Shown here: one piece after another, positions 15,257 through 22,026 of the stretch | Numbering within the stretch: position 1 is the stretch's first letter | Layout: every line of letters begins with the position of its first letter | Origin: Candidatus Magasanikiibacteriota bacterium | GTDB lineage: Bacteria; Patescibacteriota; Patescibacteriia; Magasanikbacterales; GWA2-37-8 | Direction: 5' to 3' | Length of the DNA stretch: 33,950 bases | NCBI GenBank assembly: GCA_943359595.1 | Contig: CALRIA010000006.1 | Span: forward strand, 1-33,950 | The notes under the pieces: generated by a model | Seen by the model: only the letters and a program-made list of their open reading frames with translations | Database searches by the model: none | What the model was told of the DNA's origin: nothing | Program-made: the position numbers and the translations under genes

Positions 15257-15290
15257 AAAACACATCAACTTAATTGTTGATGTGTTTTTT
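15257..15290. terminator. Bidirectional terminator between island 4 and the B12 operon
   Basis: AAAACACATCAAC (15257-15269) pairs with GTTGATGTGTTTT (15276-15288), with U-tracts on both strands. It serves the convergent transcripts. Confidence 0.92.
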
Positions 15291-15303
15291 TATGTTTAAT
15301 TTT

Positions 15304-15822
15304 TTATTTTATAGTTGCAGTATTTATTTGTGGCGACAATTTTTTTATCATCTCATATCCACCTATCAACACACTACTATAAAATAAGTCACCGAATAAT
15401 TCGTTATGCCAGAAGGGAATGGCCAGATAATAACTTTGAAACAGCCCGGATAAATTATGAGTGTACATTGTTCCAAACGCCCAGACGGCGGTATTGGTAA
15501 GTAAGAAAAATATCACACTGCCGGATATTGCACCGAGTATAATATTACCCAGTTTAATTTTATTTTTTAGATATCGTCCCAATAAAACGGTGATAGCAAA
15601 ACCAAAATAAACCGAAGCCATAATGTATGGACTGTAAAAGCCAATAAAAATGTCGCTGACAAACATCGCAATCATCGGTATGGCCATAGCCTGTTTTTTG
15701 TTCAAATACAAACCACTAAAAAGAGCAATCGCTCCAATAGCGGTAAAGTTCGCCGGGTGCGGAACAAAACGAGTAGCAACAGCTAAAATGATTAGCAAAT
15801 AAATAAGAATATTTTTGGACAT
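15304..15822 (-). CDS. ECF-S-like / DUF6580-type membrane transport protein, putative corrinoid transporter component
   Basis: A 172-aa integral membrane protein with about five hydrophobic helices: residues about 4-20, 28-45 (FTAIGAIALFSGLYL), 47-65, 70-90 and 100-120. Its features match putative transport proteins of the DUF6580 type, small S-component-like proteins that often begin with an RF.PHP.NFTAIGAIALFSG block, clearly present here at residues 18-38. In other bacteria such genes occur in vitamin-uptake contexts (recalled, not checked). It lies 40 bases after the 928-aa surface protein of the riboswitch operon. An extended -10 (TGATATAAT) overlaps the preceding stop codon, so it may also have its own promoter. 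Corrinoid specificity is inferred from the riboswitch. No energising EcfA/EcfT genes are in the window. Confidence 0.72.
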   Translation of the reverse strand: MSKNILIYLLIILAVATRFVPHPANFTAIGAIALFSGLYLNKKQAMAIPMIAMFVSDIFIGFYSPYIMASVYFGFAITVLLGRYLKNKIKLGNIILGAISGSVIFFLLTNTAVWAFGTMYTHNLSGLFQSYYLAIPFWHNELFGDLFYSSVLIGGYEMIKKLSPQINTATIK

Positions 15823-15861
15823 ATCGTTTTAGCCAGATTAAATATTAATTTTAGTTAGTAT

Positions 15862-15870
15862 ATTATATCA
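15862..15870 (-). promoter_or_regulatory. Internal extended -10 promoter before the ECF-S-like gene
   Basis: On the minus strand TGA-TATAAT (15870 to 15862) overlaps the stop codon of the 928-aa gene and lies about 40 bases upstream of the next ATG. Confidence 0.45.
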
Positions 15871-18649
15871 CGTTGCGAAATAATCTAAAACCGATATAGG
15901 CTCCAACGATGAGAGCACTACCGCCAGATATTTCTAAGATTTTTTTAACGTTTCTTTTGGTCGGAGTATCTAGTGGGAGATTGTCCAATGTTTTATTTTC
16001 GTCTGTCTGTGGTTTGCCAGCACTCAACTCTTGTTGTGGTTTTTCGATGTTTTCTTTTTTTATATTTTTAAATATAGTTTTAGTCAATTTAATTTCTGGT
16101 TTTGTTTGGGTGTTTGTATTTTTTGGTGTAATAGTATTGACGGTGGCAGTAGTAGCCGCCAAAGCTGTAGTGGTAGATATAGTCGTAGTTGTGATGACTT
16201 GGGTCGTACTAGTGGATATTATAGTTGTAGTTGTTATGGTTGTAGTAGTAACAGATGTTAATGCACTCCCGCCACTAAATATTGGTGTAGGTGCAGTGGT
16301 CATTGATTTAGGTTCTAATATAATTGGCCAAGAAAGTCCTAATAATGCTGGTACTGCATGTTTGGTTCCAAACCAATCTACACCACCATCCCAAGATTGA
16401 GTGAAGTGATCATTGTCCAAAGCGGTTAAAATATACCATGGATTTTTTCCGTTGGAGTTGAACCAATTTGTTTGATTTTCACCCAAAGCATTAATTCCCA
16501 TCATTGCCCAGCCGGTAGTGAGAGCATCGGAAACGCCGTAACCCCAACCACCATCAGTAAGCTGTTGAGATTTCAGATATTGTTTGGCTTTTATGAAAAT
16601 GTTTGCGTCTATAGTAGCACCATTATTTTGAGCGTATTTCAAAGCATTTATGGCTGCACCGGTAAGATCTGCTGATTCGTATGGACCTGGATAGGCAAAA
16701 CCACCATCGGCTTGTTGGTTTGTTTTGATGGTCGTTAGAGTGGTCTGAACTACTGGAGAATTTTGATCTTCTCCAATAGCGATAGCCGCAATCAAACCAA
16801 AGACATCATCATTAATTCCAGTTTGTCCAAAATTATTATTTTGTACGCAGGAATTTAATTTAGTTTTTAATGTCATTATTTTGGAATCATTTTTTGATAC
16901 GCCACTGGCGAGTAATCCTAAGATATGACGAGGATAGGCGGCACAGTTATTGAGCTCATTATCAAGTAAATTATTGTCATAATTATATACATAATTATAA
17001 AGTGATGATGTACCATTTTTTATATCATCGGCGTAGATATTTTTGGCGGCAAAGGTTATCGCCAACCAATCCGAAGTTCCTCCATCCACAATTTTCCCAT
17101 CGCTACCTTGATTAGATTTTATGAAGGTGATTAATTTATTTACAGTGTCATTGATTTTTATATCGGAAATAATTTGGTTACTGTTTCCACCTGGCCCACC
17201 TCCAGTGCCAGGATTTGTACTGGTAGTAGATGTAGCGTTTTGCTCAGTGCTGGTTGGGTACAACGTCATTAGTGGACTAGAGGCAAACCCTATTTTTCCA
17301 CCATATATAGTTATTGTATTAGTGGAAGTAATTGGAAAATAAAATGTGCCATTATTATTTTCAACTAGTGCATCGTTTATTAACAGCGTGCTACTAGTGG
17401 CTGGGTTCCAAGTCGGACTAAAAGATTGGTCAAAGCCAAATTGTTCCAATGTGATCGTGCTGGTTGACCCCACGATTGGTGTAGATGTGTTGGCAGTGAT
17501 TTTTAATGGGAGAACGTCATATGTTAACAACAAACTTTCATTTAGAGTTAAAATGTGTTTGTTTAGAGCTGTTTGTCCGTAATTCAAATCATTAAACCAA
17601 TTCCAGTAAATACCGTTATTATTTTGATTGTTTTGGTAAGAATTTATTGAATTTAAAAACATGTCTGTGCCAAAAGTTGACCAATCAGTTGTTAGCCCAG
17701 ATTGTTTTAGAGTACACATAGCGTTTAAAGTAGAAGTTTGACTGCCGTCGATTTCTGGGCAAGCTGTTACAGGTAAATTTGAGAATGAGAAGCCTTCTTG
17801 GCTAGTCACAACATTTAAATTTATTGATGTGGTGGCCGCTGTATTTATAGGGGCTGGATCAGGAGTGGAAGTGACATCTGGCGAGGATGTTGGTGCTACG
17901 TAAGGCTCAAAAGAAAAGTTCTTGACAATCAATTCGCTAGTAGTCGCGTTAGTCGGTGTAGAGCCATTTATTTGCCAAAAATTTATATGAGCACGTTCAG
18001 AAGCATCTTGGAAGTTTACTGATCCATCGCCTTGTTCGTATCTTTTCCAGCCAGATCCAATATCGAATCCACTTTCATCAACTGTGCGAAAAGCCACCGA
18101 GTCAGGTTTCCAGTCTATAATATTTTTTGAAAAATCATTGTTTAAAGATACGCTCTGATTTAGTTGGTTGAGATCATTGTATGGTTCAGGTTGTACGGTG
18201 TAGTGTAAATTGGTACTATTAGGAATTTGCCAATAAGAATATTCAATATCCAATTCGTGCTGGTCATTTTTATATATAAAAGGAGCGGCTACTAGGTTGG
18301 CATCAATTTTATCTACGGGAGATTCAAAATCAAAAGTATATTTTCCATATCCCAGAGAATGATCCAAAGTTACCTCAGAGGAATACCAACTTCCGTCTGG
18401 ACGTTGAGAAACGAATAGATGTAGTTTGCCATTAGTATCAACATTTACATCATTCTGGTCATTTGCAACTGTACTTCCCCAACTATTTCCTCCTGGGCCC
18501 ATTGTTTCTCCTGGAGCTGTTTCTTTAACGTCCCAAGTATATTTGGAAAAATCAACTGTACGTGCGTAAACTAAATTAACACCAGATGATAAACTGATTA
18601 TTATACCAACGACTATCAATAATTTGTTTTTAAAATTTAGCTTTTTCAT
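15863..18649 (-). CDS. Giant surface protein: GH16-like lectin fold, DUF4430-like region and alpha/alpha-toroid (transcobalamin-like)
   Basis: A 928-aa exported protein. A signal peptide (residues 1-29, ending VNLVYA) is followed by a concanavalin/GH16-like domain (about 30-255; YTWDVKETAPGETMGPGG, YGKYTFDFESP, HELDIEYSYWQ), whose ELDIEYSYW differs from the ExDxE catalytic motif. Next come a DUF4430-like beta segment (about 270-390; ILTLNESLLLTYD) and an Ig-like stretch. The alpha/alpha-toroid repeats follow (about 500-780; QQADGGFAYPGPYESADLTG, SQQLTDGGWGYGVSDALTTG, HAVPALLGLSWP), of the prenyltransferase/intrinsic-factor type. Last are a Thr-rich spacer and a C-terminal transmembrane anchor (about 900-925). 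Alpha-toroid plus DUF4430 is the architecture of intrinsic factor and transcobalamin. Its reading frame overlaps the end of the upstream DUF4430 gene by 20 bases, suggesting coupled translation. Corrinoid capture with carbohydrate attachment is inferred. Confidence 0.85.
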   Translation of the reverse strand: MKKLNFKNKLLIVVGIIISLSSGVNLVYARTVDFSKYTWDVKETAPGETMGPGGNSWGSTVANDQNDVNVDTNGKLHLFVSQRPDGSWYSSEVTLDHSLGYGKYTFDFESPVDKIDANLVAAPFIYKNDQHELDIEYSYWQIPNSTNLHYTVQPEPYNDLNQLNQSVSLNNDFSKNIIDWKPDSVAFRTVDESGFDIGSGWKRYEQGDGSVNFQDASERAHINFWQINGSTPTNATTSELIVKNFSFEPYVAPTSSPDVTSTPDPAPINTAATTSINLNVVTSQEGFSFSNLPVTACPEIDGSQTSTLNAMCTLKQSGLTTDWSTFGTDMFLNSINSYQNNQNNNGIYWNWFNDLNYGQTALNKHILTLNESLLLTYDVLPLKITANTSTPIVGSTSTITLEQFGFDQSFSPTWNPATSSTLLINDALVENNNGTFYFPITSTNTITIYGGKIGFASSPLMTLYPTSTEQNATSTTSTNPGTGGGPGGNSNQIISDIKINDTVNKLITFIKSNQGSDGKIVDGGTSDWLAITFAAKNIYADDIKNGTSSLYNYVYNYDNNLLDNELNNCAAYPRHILGLLASGVSKNDSKIMTLKTKLNSCVQNNNFGQTGINDDVFGLIAAIAIGEDQNSPVVQTTLTTIKTNQQADGGFAYPGPYESADLTGAAINALKYAQNNGATIDANIFIKAKQYLKSQQLTDGGWGYGVSDALTTGWAMMGINALGENQTNWFNSNGKNPWYILTALDNDHFTQSWDGGVDWFGTKHAVPALLGLSWPIILEPKSMTTAPTPIFSGGSALTSVTTTTITTTTIISTSTTQVITTTTISTTTALAATTATVNTITPKNTNTQTKPEIKLTKTIFKNIKKENIEKPQQELSAGKPQTDENKTLDNLPLDTPTKRNVKKILEISGGSALIVGAYIGFRLFRNVI

Positions 18650-19238
18650 ATTTCCAAGTTATTAAATCATTATTTTTTAAAGTGTATATTGATATGCCCA
18701 TCTTGGCCGATTGACCGTTGATGTAATAGATCCAGTATTCTCCGGTTTGATTATTGTTTTTTAACCAGTCAATTTCTTCTAAAAATTCTCCCATGCCACT
18801 AAACTCTTTCATAGTCGCGCTGATTTTTTGATCAGTAACTAATTTTTGCATCGCATCATAGGCAGTGGCTTTGTCCGGAAGTTGAAGTGAATATTTTTTG
18901 TCGGTTATTTCTATTGTGACATTGATTGGATTTTTTATTTCTTCATTTTTGATGTCTGGTTTTTTGATTATTTCAGTGGTCGTGGTTGTGGTATCAATTT
19001 TTGTAACGGCGGTGTTGGTATTTTTTTTATCAACTAATTTAGCAGTCGCAGTAGTCGATACCGCCGGCTGATTTTCTGAGATAGCCGTATTTGTAGCTAC
19101 ATCAGACCAAGTGATATTTTGTGGTGGTGGTTGTGTAACTATTTTTTTTGGTTGGTCTGATAAAAGTAGATAAGCACCACTGGTCAAAAATACAAAAATG
19201 AGGATAGAAAATAGTCGCGCCAGGTGTTTATTATGCAT
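18630..19238 (-). CDS. Membrane-anchored DUF4430 (transcobalamin C-terminal-like) protein
   Basis: A 202-aa protein. An N-terminal signal-anchor (about residues 6-26, LFSILIFVFLTSGAYLLL) is followed by a Thr/Ala-rich spacer (about 40-100) and a C-terminal domain of about 100 residues. The domain matches the DUF4430 pattern: VTIEITDKKYSLQLPDKATA, SGMGEFLEEIDWLKNN, EYWIYYINGQSAKMGISIYT and DLITWKYEKAKF. DUF4430 resembles the beta domain that closes over cobalamin in human intrinsic factor and transcobalamin. I chose the ATG at 19238; a TTG three codons upstream is also in frame. It is the first gene after the cobalamin riboswitch, which fits a role in binding corrinoids at the cell surface. The last bases overlap the start of the 928-aa gene. 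Confidence 0.86.
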   Translation of the reverse strand: MHNKHLARLFSILIFVFLTSGAYLLLSDQPKKIVTQPPPQNITWSDVATNTAISENQPAVSTTATAKLVDKKNTNTAVTKIDTTTTTTEIIKKPDIKNEEIKNPINVTIEITDKKYSLQLPDKATAYDAMQKLVTDQKISATMKEFSGMGEFLEEIDWLKNNNQTGEYWIYYINGQSAKMGISIYTLKNNDLITWKYEKAKF

Positions 19239-19253
19239 ATTGTGCAATAAATT

Positions 19254-19310
19254 AAAAAAATCTTTCCCGATACGAAAAGATTCAAAAAGAGAATACTCCT
19301 GCTCGGGATA
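19254..19310 (-). terminator. Riboswitch expression platform with intrinsic terminator
   Basis: On the minus strand AATCTTT (19282-19276) pairs with AAAGATT (19265-19259), followed by a run of T. The TCGGGA spanning the terminator loop and stem can instead pair with TCCCGA at 19308-19303, just after the aptamer, giving a mutually exclusive antiterminator. This supports transcriptional OFF control. Confidence 0.7.
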
Positions 19311-19311
19311 A

Positions 19312-19404
19312 CTGTTATTTGAAGACCGGACTTGTCCCTGAACTAGTCAAGGCGTTACCGTTGCGGCACAGTGGAGGAATAGACCTCACTTCCACAAATA
19401 ACAG
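19312..19404 (-). ncRNA. Cobalamin (B12) riboswitch aptamer
   Basis: Read on the minus strand, a 10-bp P1 helix CTGTTATTTG (19404-19395) with CAAATAACAG (19321-19312) encloses the cobalamin core. The core has TGGAAGTGAGG, a hairpin with CCTCC, and the near-invariant CACTGTGCCGCAACGGTAAC (the box known as CxCUGUxCCGCAACxGUxA). A B12-box-like AGTTCAGGGACAAGTCCGG completes it. At 93 bases it is compact, as in shorter cobalamin riboswitch classes. I cannot tell adenosyl- from aquo/methyl-cobalamin specificity. It lies between the glycosyltransferase stop and the DUF4430 gene, which it should control through the terminator at 19254-19282. Confidence 0.85.
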
Positions 19405-19424
19405 ATAAATTGTTCTTAGTTGGT

Positions 19425-19453
19425 AGCCTATCAGGCAAATTAGTCTTTGTCAA
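19425..19453 (-). promoter_or_regulatory. Promoter of the riboswitch operon
   Basis: On the minus strand a perfect TTGACA (19453-19448) overlaps the end of the glycosyltransferase gene. A 17-bp spacer ends in TGA and is followed by TAGGCT (19430-19425). The -10 is weak, but the predicted start is about 14 bases before the aptamer P1, as expected for a riboswitch. Confidence 0.5.
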
Positions 19454-20156
19454 AAAGACCTGTGTACAACCTAAAAATGGTAATAAAAAATTCGTAGACA
19501 TCTTTATTGGACAATTTGGATTTACCTAGTTTACGGTCAGTAAATGTTACTGGGATTTCTTTAATATGAAATTTATTTTTTTGAGTACGGAATAGCATTT
19601 CTTCTTGAAAAGCATAACCGTTGCTTTTGATTGTATCCAAATTTATTTTTTCTAATACTTCTCGTCGATAACAACGAAAACCGGCCGTGACGTCTTTGGT
19701 TCGCAAGCGTAAAAAGGTGCGAGCAAGTAGCATGGCACCATGACTCACTAGTTTCCTTCTCCAATTCCAACCGACAATTTTTCCACCTTTAATTTTTCTT
19801 GATCCGATAGCCAAGTGAAACCCATCAGTACAAACTTCAATCAAACGTGACAAATCTTTTGGATCATGTGAAAAATCTGCATCCATTTCTATTATTAAGT
19901 CTGCACCTAGTGCCAAAGCTTTTTTAAATCCGGCGACGTAAGCACTGCCTAGTCCAAGTTTATTGTAGCGTTTGATGAGATAGAGATTTGGATAGATTGT
20001 TTGTGCAGGGACGACCAGCTCAGCGGTTTTGTCTGGAGAATTATCATCCACCACAATTACTTTTAAATTTTCTATCGGTTGAGCAAAAATATCGTTAATA
20101 AGGTTAACAATATTATCCCGCTCATTGTAAGTGGGTATGATTACGGTGGTTTGCAT
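19440..20156 (-). CDS. Dolichol-phosphate mannosyltransferase-like GT2 glycosyltransferase
   Basis: A 238-aa GT-A fold enzyme expected to transfer a sugar from a nucleotide donor to a polyprenyl phosphate at the cytoplasmic membrane face. The N-terminus TTVIIPTYNERDNI, VIVVDDNSPDKTAEL, LGLGSAYVAGFKKAL, the DxD metal site IIEMDADFSHDP (about residues 90-101), KDVTAGFRCYRREVL and the C-terminal GYAFQEEMLFR match Dpm1-type synthases. There is no C-terminal membrane domain, as in the short soluble Dpm1 class. It starts 3 bases after the folD stop, so both are co-transcribed. The end of the gene carries the -35 box of the riboswitch promoter. The lipid-linked sugar would feed surface glycosylation, consistent with the surface proteins in this window, but no acceptor is identified. 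Confidence 0.9.
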   Translation of the reverse strand: MQTTVIIPTYNERDNIVNLINDIFAQPIENLKVIVVDDNSPDKTAELVVPAQTIYPNLYLIKRYNKLGLGSAYVAGFKKALALGADLIIEMDADFSHDPKDLSRLIEVCTDGFHLAIGSRKIKGGKIVGWNWRRKLVSHGAMLLARTFLRLRTKDVTAGFRCYRREVLEKINLDTIKSNGYAFQEEMLFRTQKNKFHIKEIPVTFTDRKLGKSKLSNKDVYEFFITIFRLYTGLFDKD

Positions 20157-20159
20157 AAG

Positions 20160-21008
20160 TTATTTTTTGGCGTTCTGTTTAGCGCAGAGAACAGTATTTT
20201 GTAAGAGGAGTGCTACAGTAATTGGTCCAACTCCGCCAGGAGTAGGTGTAAAGTAACTAGCTTTTGGTAAAATTTCTTCTTTATTGGCGTCGCCGTACAT
20301 TTTTCCATTTTCAAAAACAATGCCGGTATCAATAACAATTGTTCCCAGCTTAACCATATCACCGCGTAATAAATCTTTTTTTCCAACTCCGGTCACAATG
20401 ACATCGGCCATTAAACATTTTTCTTTGGTGTCACGAGTGCGGCTGTTGCAAGTGATTACACTAGCACCAGCGTTTGATAAAATTATGGCGAGTGGTTTGC
20501 CTACTAGGGCACCCATGCCGACAATGGTAATATTTTTTCCCACTAAATCAAAATTTAATTCTTTTAAAATAGTAACGACTGCAAAAGGGGTTGGTGGAAA
20601 AATGTAGTTTGTATTCATTACTAATTTACCGATATTGGCATCAGTCAAACAGTCGACGTCGATTTTTGGATCAACCGCATTGATAACTTCGGAAGTGTAC
20701 AATTTTTCTGGTAATGGTAGCTGAATAATTAGACCAGATAGGTTTTCTTTTTTTTGTAGATTTTTAATTTCGGTAATTAATTTATTTTTGCTCACAGAAG
20801 CAGGAAATTTTTTTAAGACAAAGCTAATCCCAGCGGTTTCGGCAGCTTGTTGTTTTTTGTTGACGTAAGTTTGAGATGGAAGATCGTTGCCAACCAAAAT
20901 AACACCCAATTTAGGTTTGATGTTTTTCTTTTTTAACTTTTGTACTTCCAGTGCTATTGAGATACGGATTTTTTCGGCGATAGTTTTGCCATCGATAAGT
21001 TCACCCAT
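20160..21008 (-). CDS. folD: Bifunctional methylenetetrahydrofolate dehydrogenase/cyclohydrolase FolD
   Basis: Interconverts 5,10-methylene-, methenyl- and 10-formyl-tetrahydrofolate in one-carbon metabolism. The ATG at 21008 (MGELIDGKTIAEKIR) gives 282 aa, the normal length; upstream in-frame starts run into the tRNA terminator and the tRNA. Visible features are SQTYVNKKQQAAETAGI with the catalytic Lys in YVNKK, GLIIQLPLPEKL, PKIDVDCLTDANIG, FPPTPFAVVTIL, the Rossmann motif ITIVGMGALVGKPLAIIL and the C-terminal TPTPGGVGPITVALLLQNT. An extended -10 (TGT-TAATAT, minus strand 21037-21029) lies about 20 bases before the ATG, leaving a very short leader. It is followed by the glycosyltransferase gene. 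Confidence 0.96.
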   Translation of the reverse strand: MGELIDGKTIAEKIRISIALEVQKLKKKNIKPKLGVILVGNDLPSQTYVNKKQQAAETAGISFVLKKFPASVSKNKLITEIKNLQKKENLSGLIIQLPLPEKLYTSEVINAVDPKIDVDCLTDANIGKLVMNTNYIFPPTPFAVVTILKELNFDLVGKNITIVGMGALVGKPLAIILSNAGASVITCNSRTRDTKEKCLMADVIVTGVGKKDLLRGDMVKLGTIVIDTGIVFENGKMYGDANKEEILPKASYFTPTPGGVGPITVALLLQNTVLCAKQNAKK

Positions 21009-21028
21009 ATTTTGTTGATTATGTTCGT

Positions 21029-21037
21029 ATATTAACA
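21029..21037 (-). promoter_or_regulatory. folD extended -10 promoter
   Basis: TGT-TAATAT on the minus strand, between the tRNA terminator and the folD ATG; the predicted leader is about 14 bases with no Shine-Dalgarno. Confidence 0.5.
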
Positions 21038-21045
21038 TAATTGAA

Positions 21046-21073
21046 CAAAAAAATCCAGCTATAGACTGGATTT
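21046..21073 (-). terminator. Terminator of the tRNA-Gln transcript
   Basis: On the minus strand AAATCCAG (21073-21066) pairs with CTGGATTT (21058-21051), followed by TTTT. It starts one base beyond the tRNA discriminator, so the tRNA is its own transcription unit. Confidence 0.85.
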
Positions 21074-21074
21074 G

Positions 21075-21145
21075 TTCCGAGACTTGGATTCGAACCAAGA
21101 TAAGCAGCTTCAGAGGCTACTGTCCTACCATTAGACGATCTCGGA
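21075..21145 (-). tRNA. tRNA-Gln (anticodon CTG)
   Basis: A complete cloverleaf on the minus strand: acceptor TCCGAGA/TCTCGGA (7 bp), D-arm GTC-TAATGGTAG-GAC, anticodon stem GTAGC/GCTGC with loop CTCTGAA (anticodon CTG, codon CAG), variable TTAT, and T-arm CTTGG-TTCGAAT-CCAAG. The discriminator base is A. CCA is not encoded. It lies between the C39-like peptidase gene and folD. Confidence 0.95.
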
Positions 21146-21165
21146 ATAATTGGTATTACATCACG

Positions 21166-21194
21166 ATTTAACTATATTTTTGCCTTATTGTCAA
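21166..21194 (-). promoter_or_regulatory. Promoter of tRNA-Gln
   Basis: On the minus strand TTGACA (21194-21189), a 17-bp spacer and TTAAAT (21171-21166), about 20 bases before the tRNA 5' end. The -35 overlaps the stop of the peptidase gene. Confidence 0.55.
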
Positions 21195-22021
21195 GAAGAT
21201 ATCGGATCACCAGTTTTTAAATTATCTAATCTTTTTTTCGTGACAATATGAATTTTGTTCCATTTCCAACCGTTTTTCTTAAATATCTCTGAAGATGCAA
21301 TATGGTATTTGATATCGTGTTTGACTAAATAAACTTTTGGATCATTTTTTTCTTTAAATAAAATTTTTGAATCAGTAAATAATACTCTGTGTGGCCCATC
21401 GGCATGTCTAGTTTTATAGTTAAAGTCGTGTAAATTTGTCATTATAGCGTCGTATTTGTAACGAAAACCAGCCCCAGTCTTTGAATCACCATTATCATTG
21501 GTAATAAATTCCTTGGTGTTATCGTCAAAACCAATTATTACCAAAACATGATAATAAGATCCACCAGCACGGAAGCGATGATTTTTGTTTACTATATTTT
21601 TCATATAAAGCATGGCAATCACTGGACGCCCTTCGGTTAATTCACTTTTAATTTCTTCTAAAGTTGGATTTTCTTTGATTGTGGCTGAGATGTCAGTGTA
21701 ATCATTAATCAACTTAGCAGTTCGAGTAGTGTCTGTATCAGCATTACTTCCAAAAATTTTATTTTCAATTTTAAATAACGACGACATATTAGCGATAGCA
21801 ATTTGTTTGGTGGTAGTTTCGTAGCCAAAATAGTAGCCTTCAACCATCACGATACTAGCTTCTTCACAGGCGTTGTTCCATGGTTTTGTCCAGGTACCGT
21901 TTGGAATTTCTGAAGTATACGGGACTTTTAATTTAGTTAAATTTTGATTTTCGGCTAAAGCAGTATTGCTTGAGAACAATAAAGAAAAAAATAAAAATAT
22001 TGCTAGATATTTTTTGGTCAT
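21191..22021 (-). CDS. Secreted C39-like (papain-fold) cysteine peptidase
   Basis: A 276-aa exported protein with a signal peptide (residues 1-23, MTKKYLAIFLFFSLLFSSNT then ALA). The domain that follows matches the Peptidase_C39_2 pattern: LKVPYTSEIPNGTW, NNACEEASIVMV with the candidate catalytic Cys near 48, a central RPVIAMLY, YYHVLVIIGFDD with the candidate His near 155, and ITNDNGDSKTG with Asn/Asp as third residue. A C-terminal extension (about 215-276) contains KVYLVKHDIKYHIASSEIF, similar to short repeats that often accompany surface peptidases. It starts 5 bases after dnaX. Being secreted and not linked to an ABC exporter with a peptidase domain, it is more likely a surface or released peptidase than a bacteriocin processor. 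Substrate unknown. Confidence 0.83.
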   Translation of the reverse strand: MTKKYLAIFLFFSLLFSSNTALAENQNLTKLKVPYTSEIPNGTWTKPWNNACEEASIVMVEGYYFGYETTTKQIAIANMSSLFKIENKIFGSNADTDTTRTAKLINDYTDISATIKENPTLEEIKSELTEGRPVIAMLYMKNIVNKNHRFRAGGSYYHVLVIIGFDDNTKEFITNDNGDSKTGAGFRYKYDAIMTNLHDFNYKTRHADGPHRVLFTDSKILFKEKNDPKVYLVKHDIKYHIASSEIFKKNGWKWNKIHIVTKKRLDNLKTGDPISS

Positions 22022-22026
22022 ATAAA

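Noticed and set aside
19312-19404. Structured region first considered as 6S, SRP or tmRNA
   Set aside because: It lacks the SRP GGAA/GCAG loop motifs and a tmRNA-like tRNA end; the minus-strand CCGCAACGGTAA core with a long P1 fits cobalamin riboswitches.
21009-21098. Longer N-terminus for FolD
   Set aside because: The in-frame extension reads through the tRNA terminator into the tRNA; the family N-terminus begins at the ATG at 21008.
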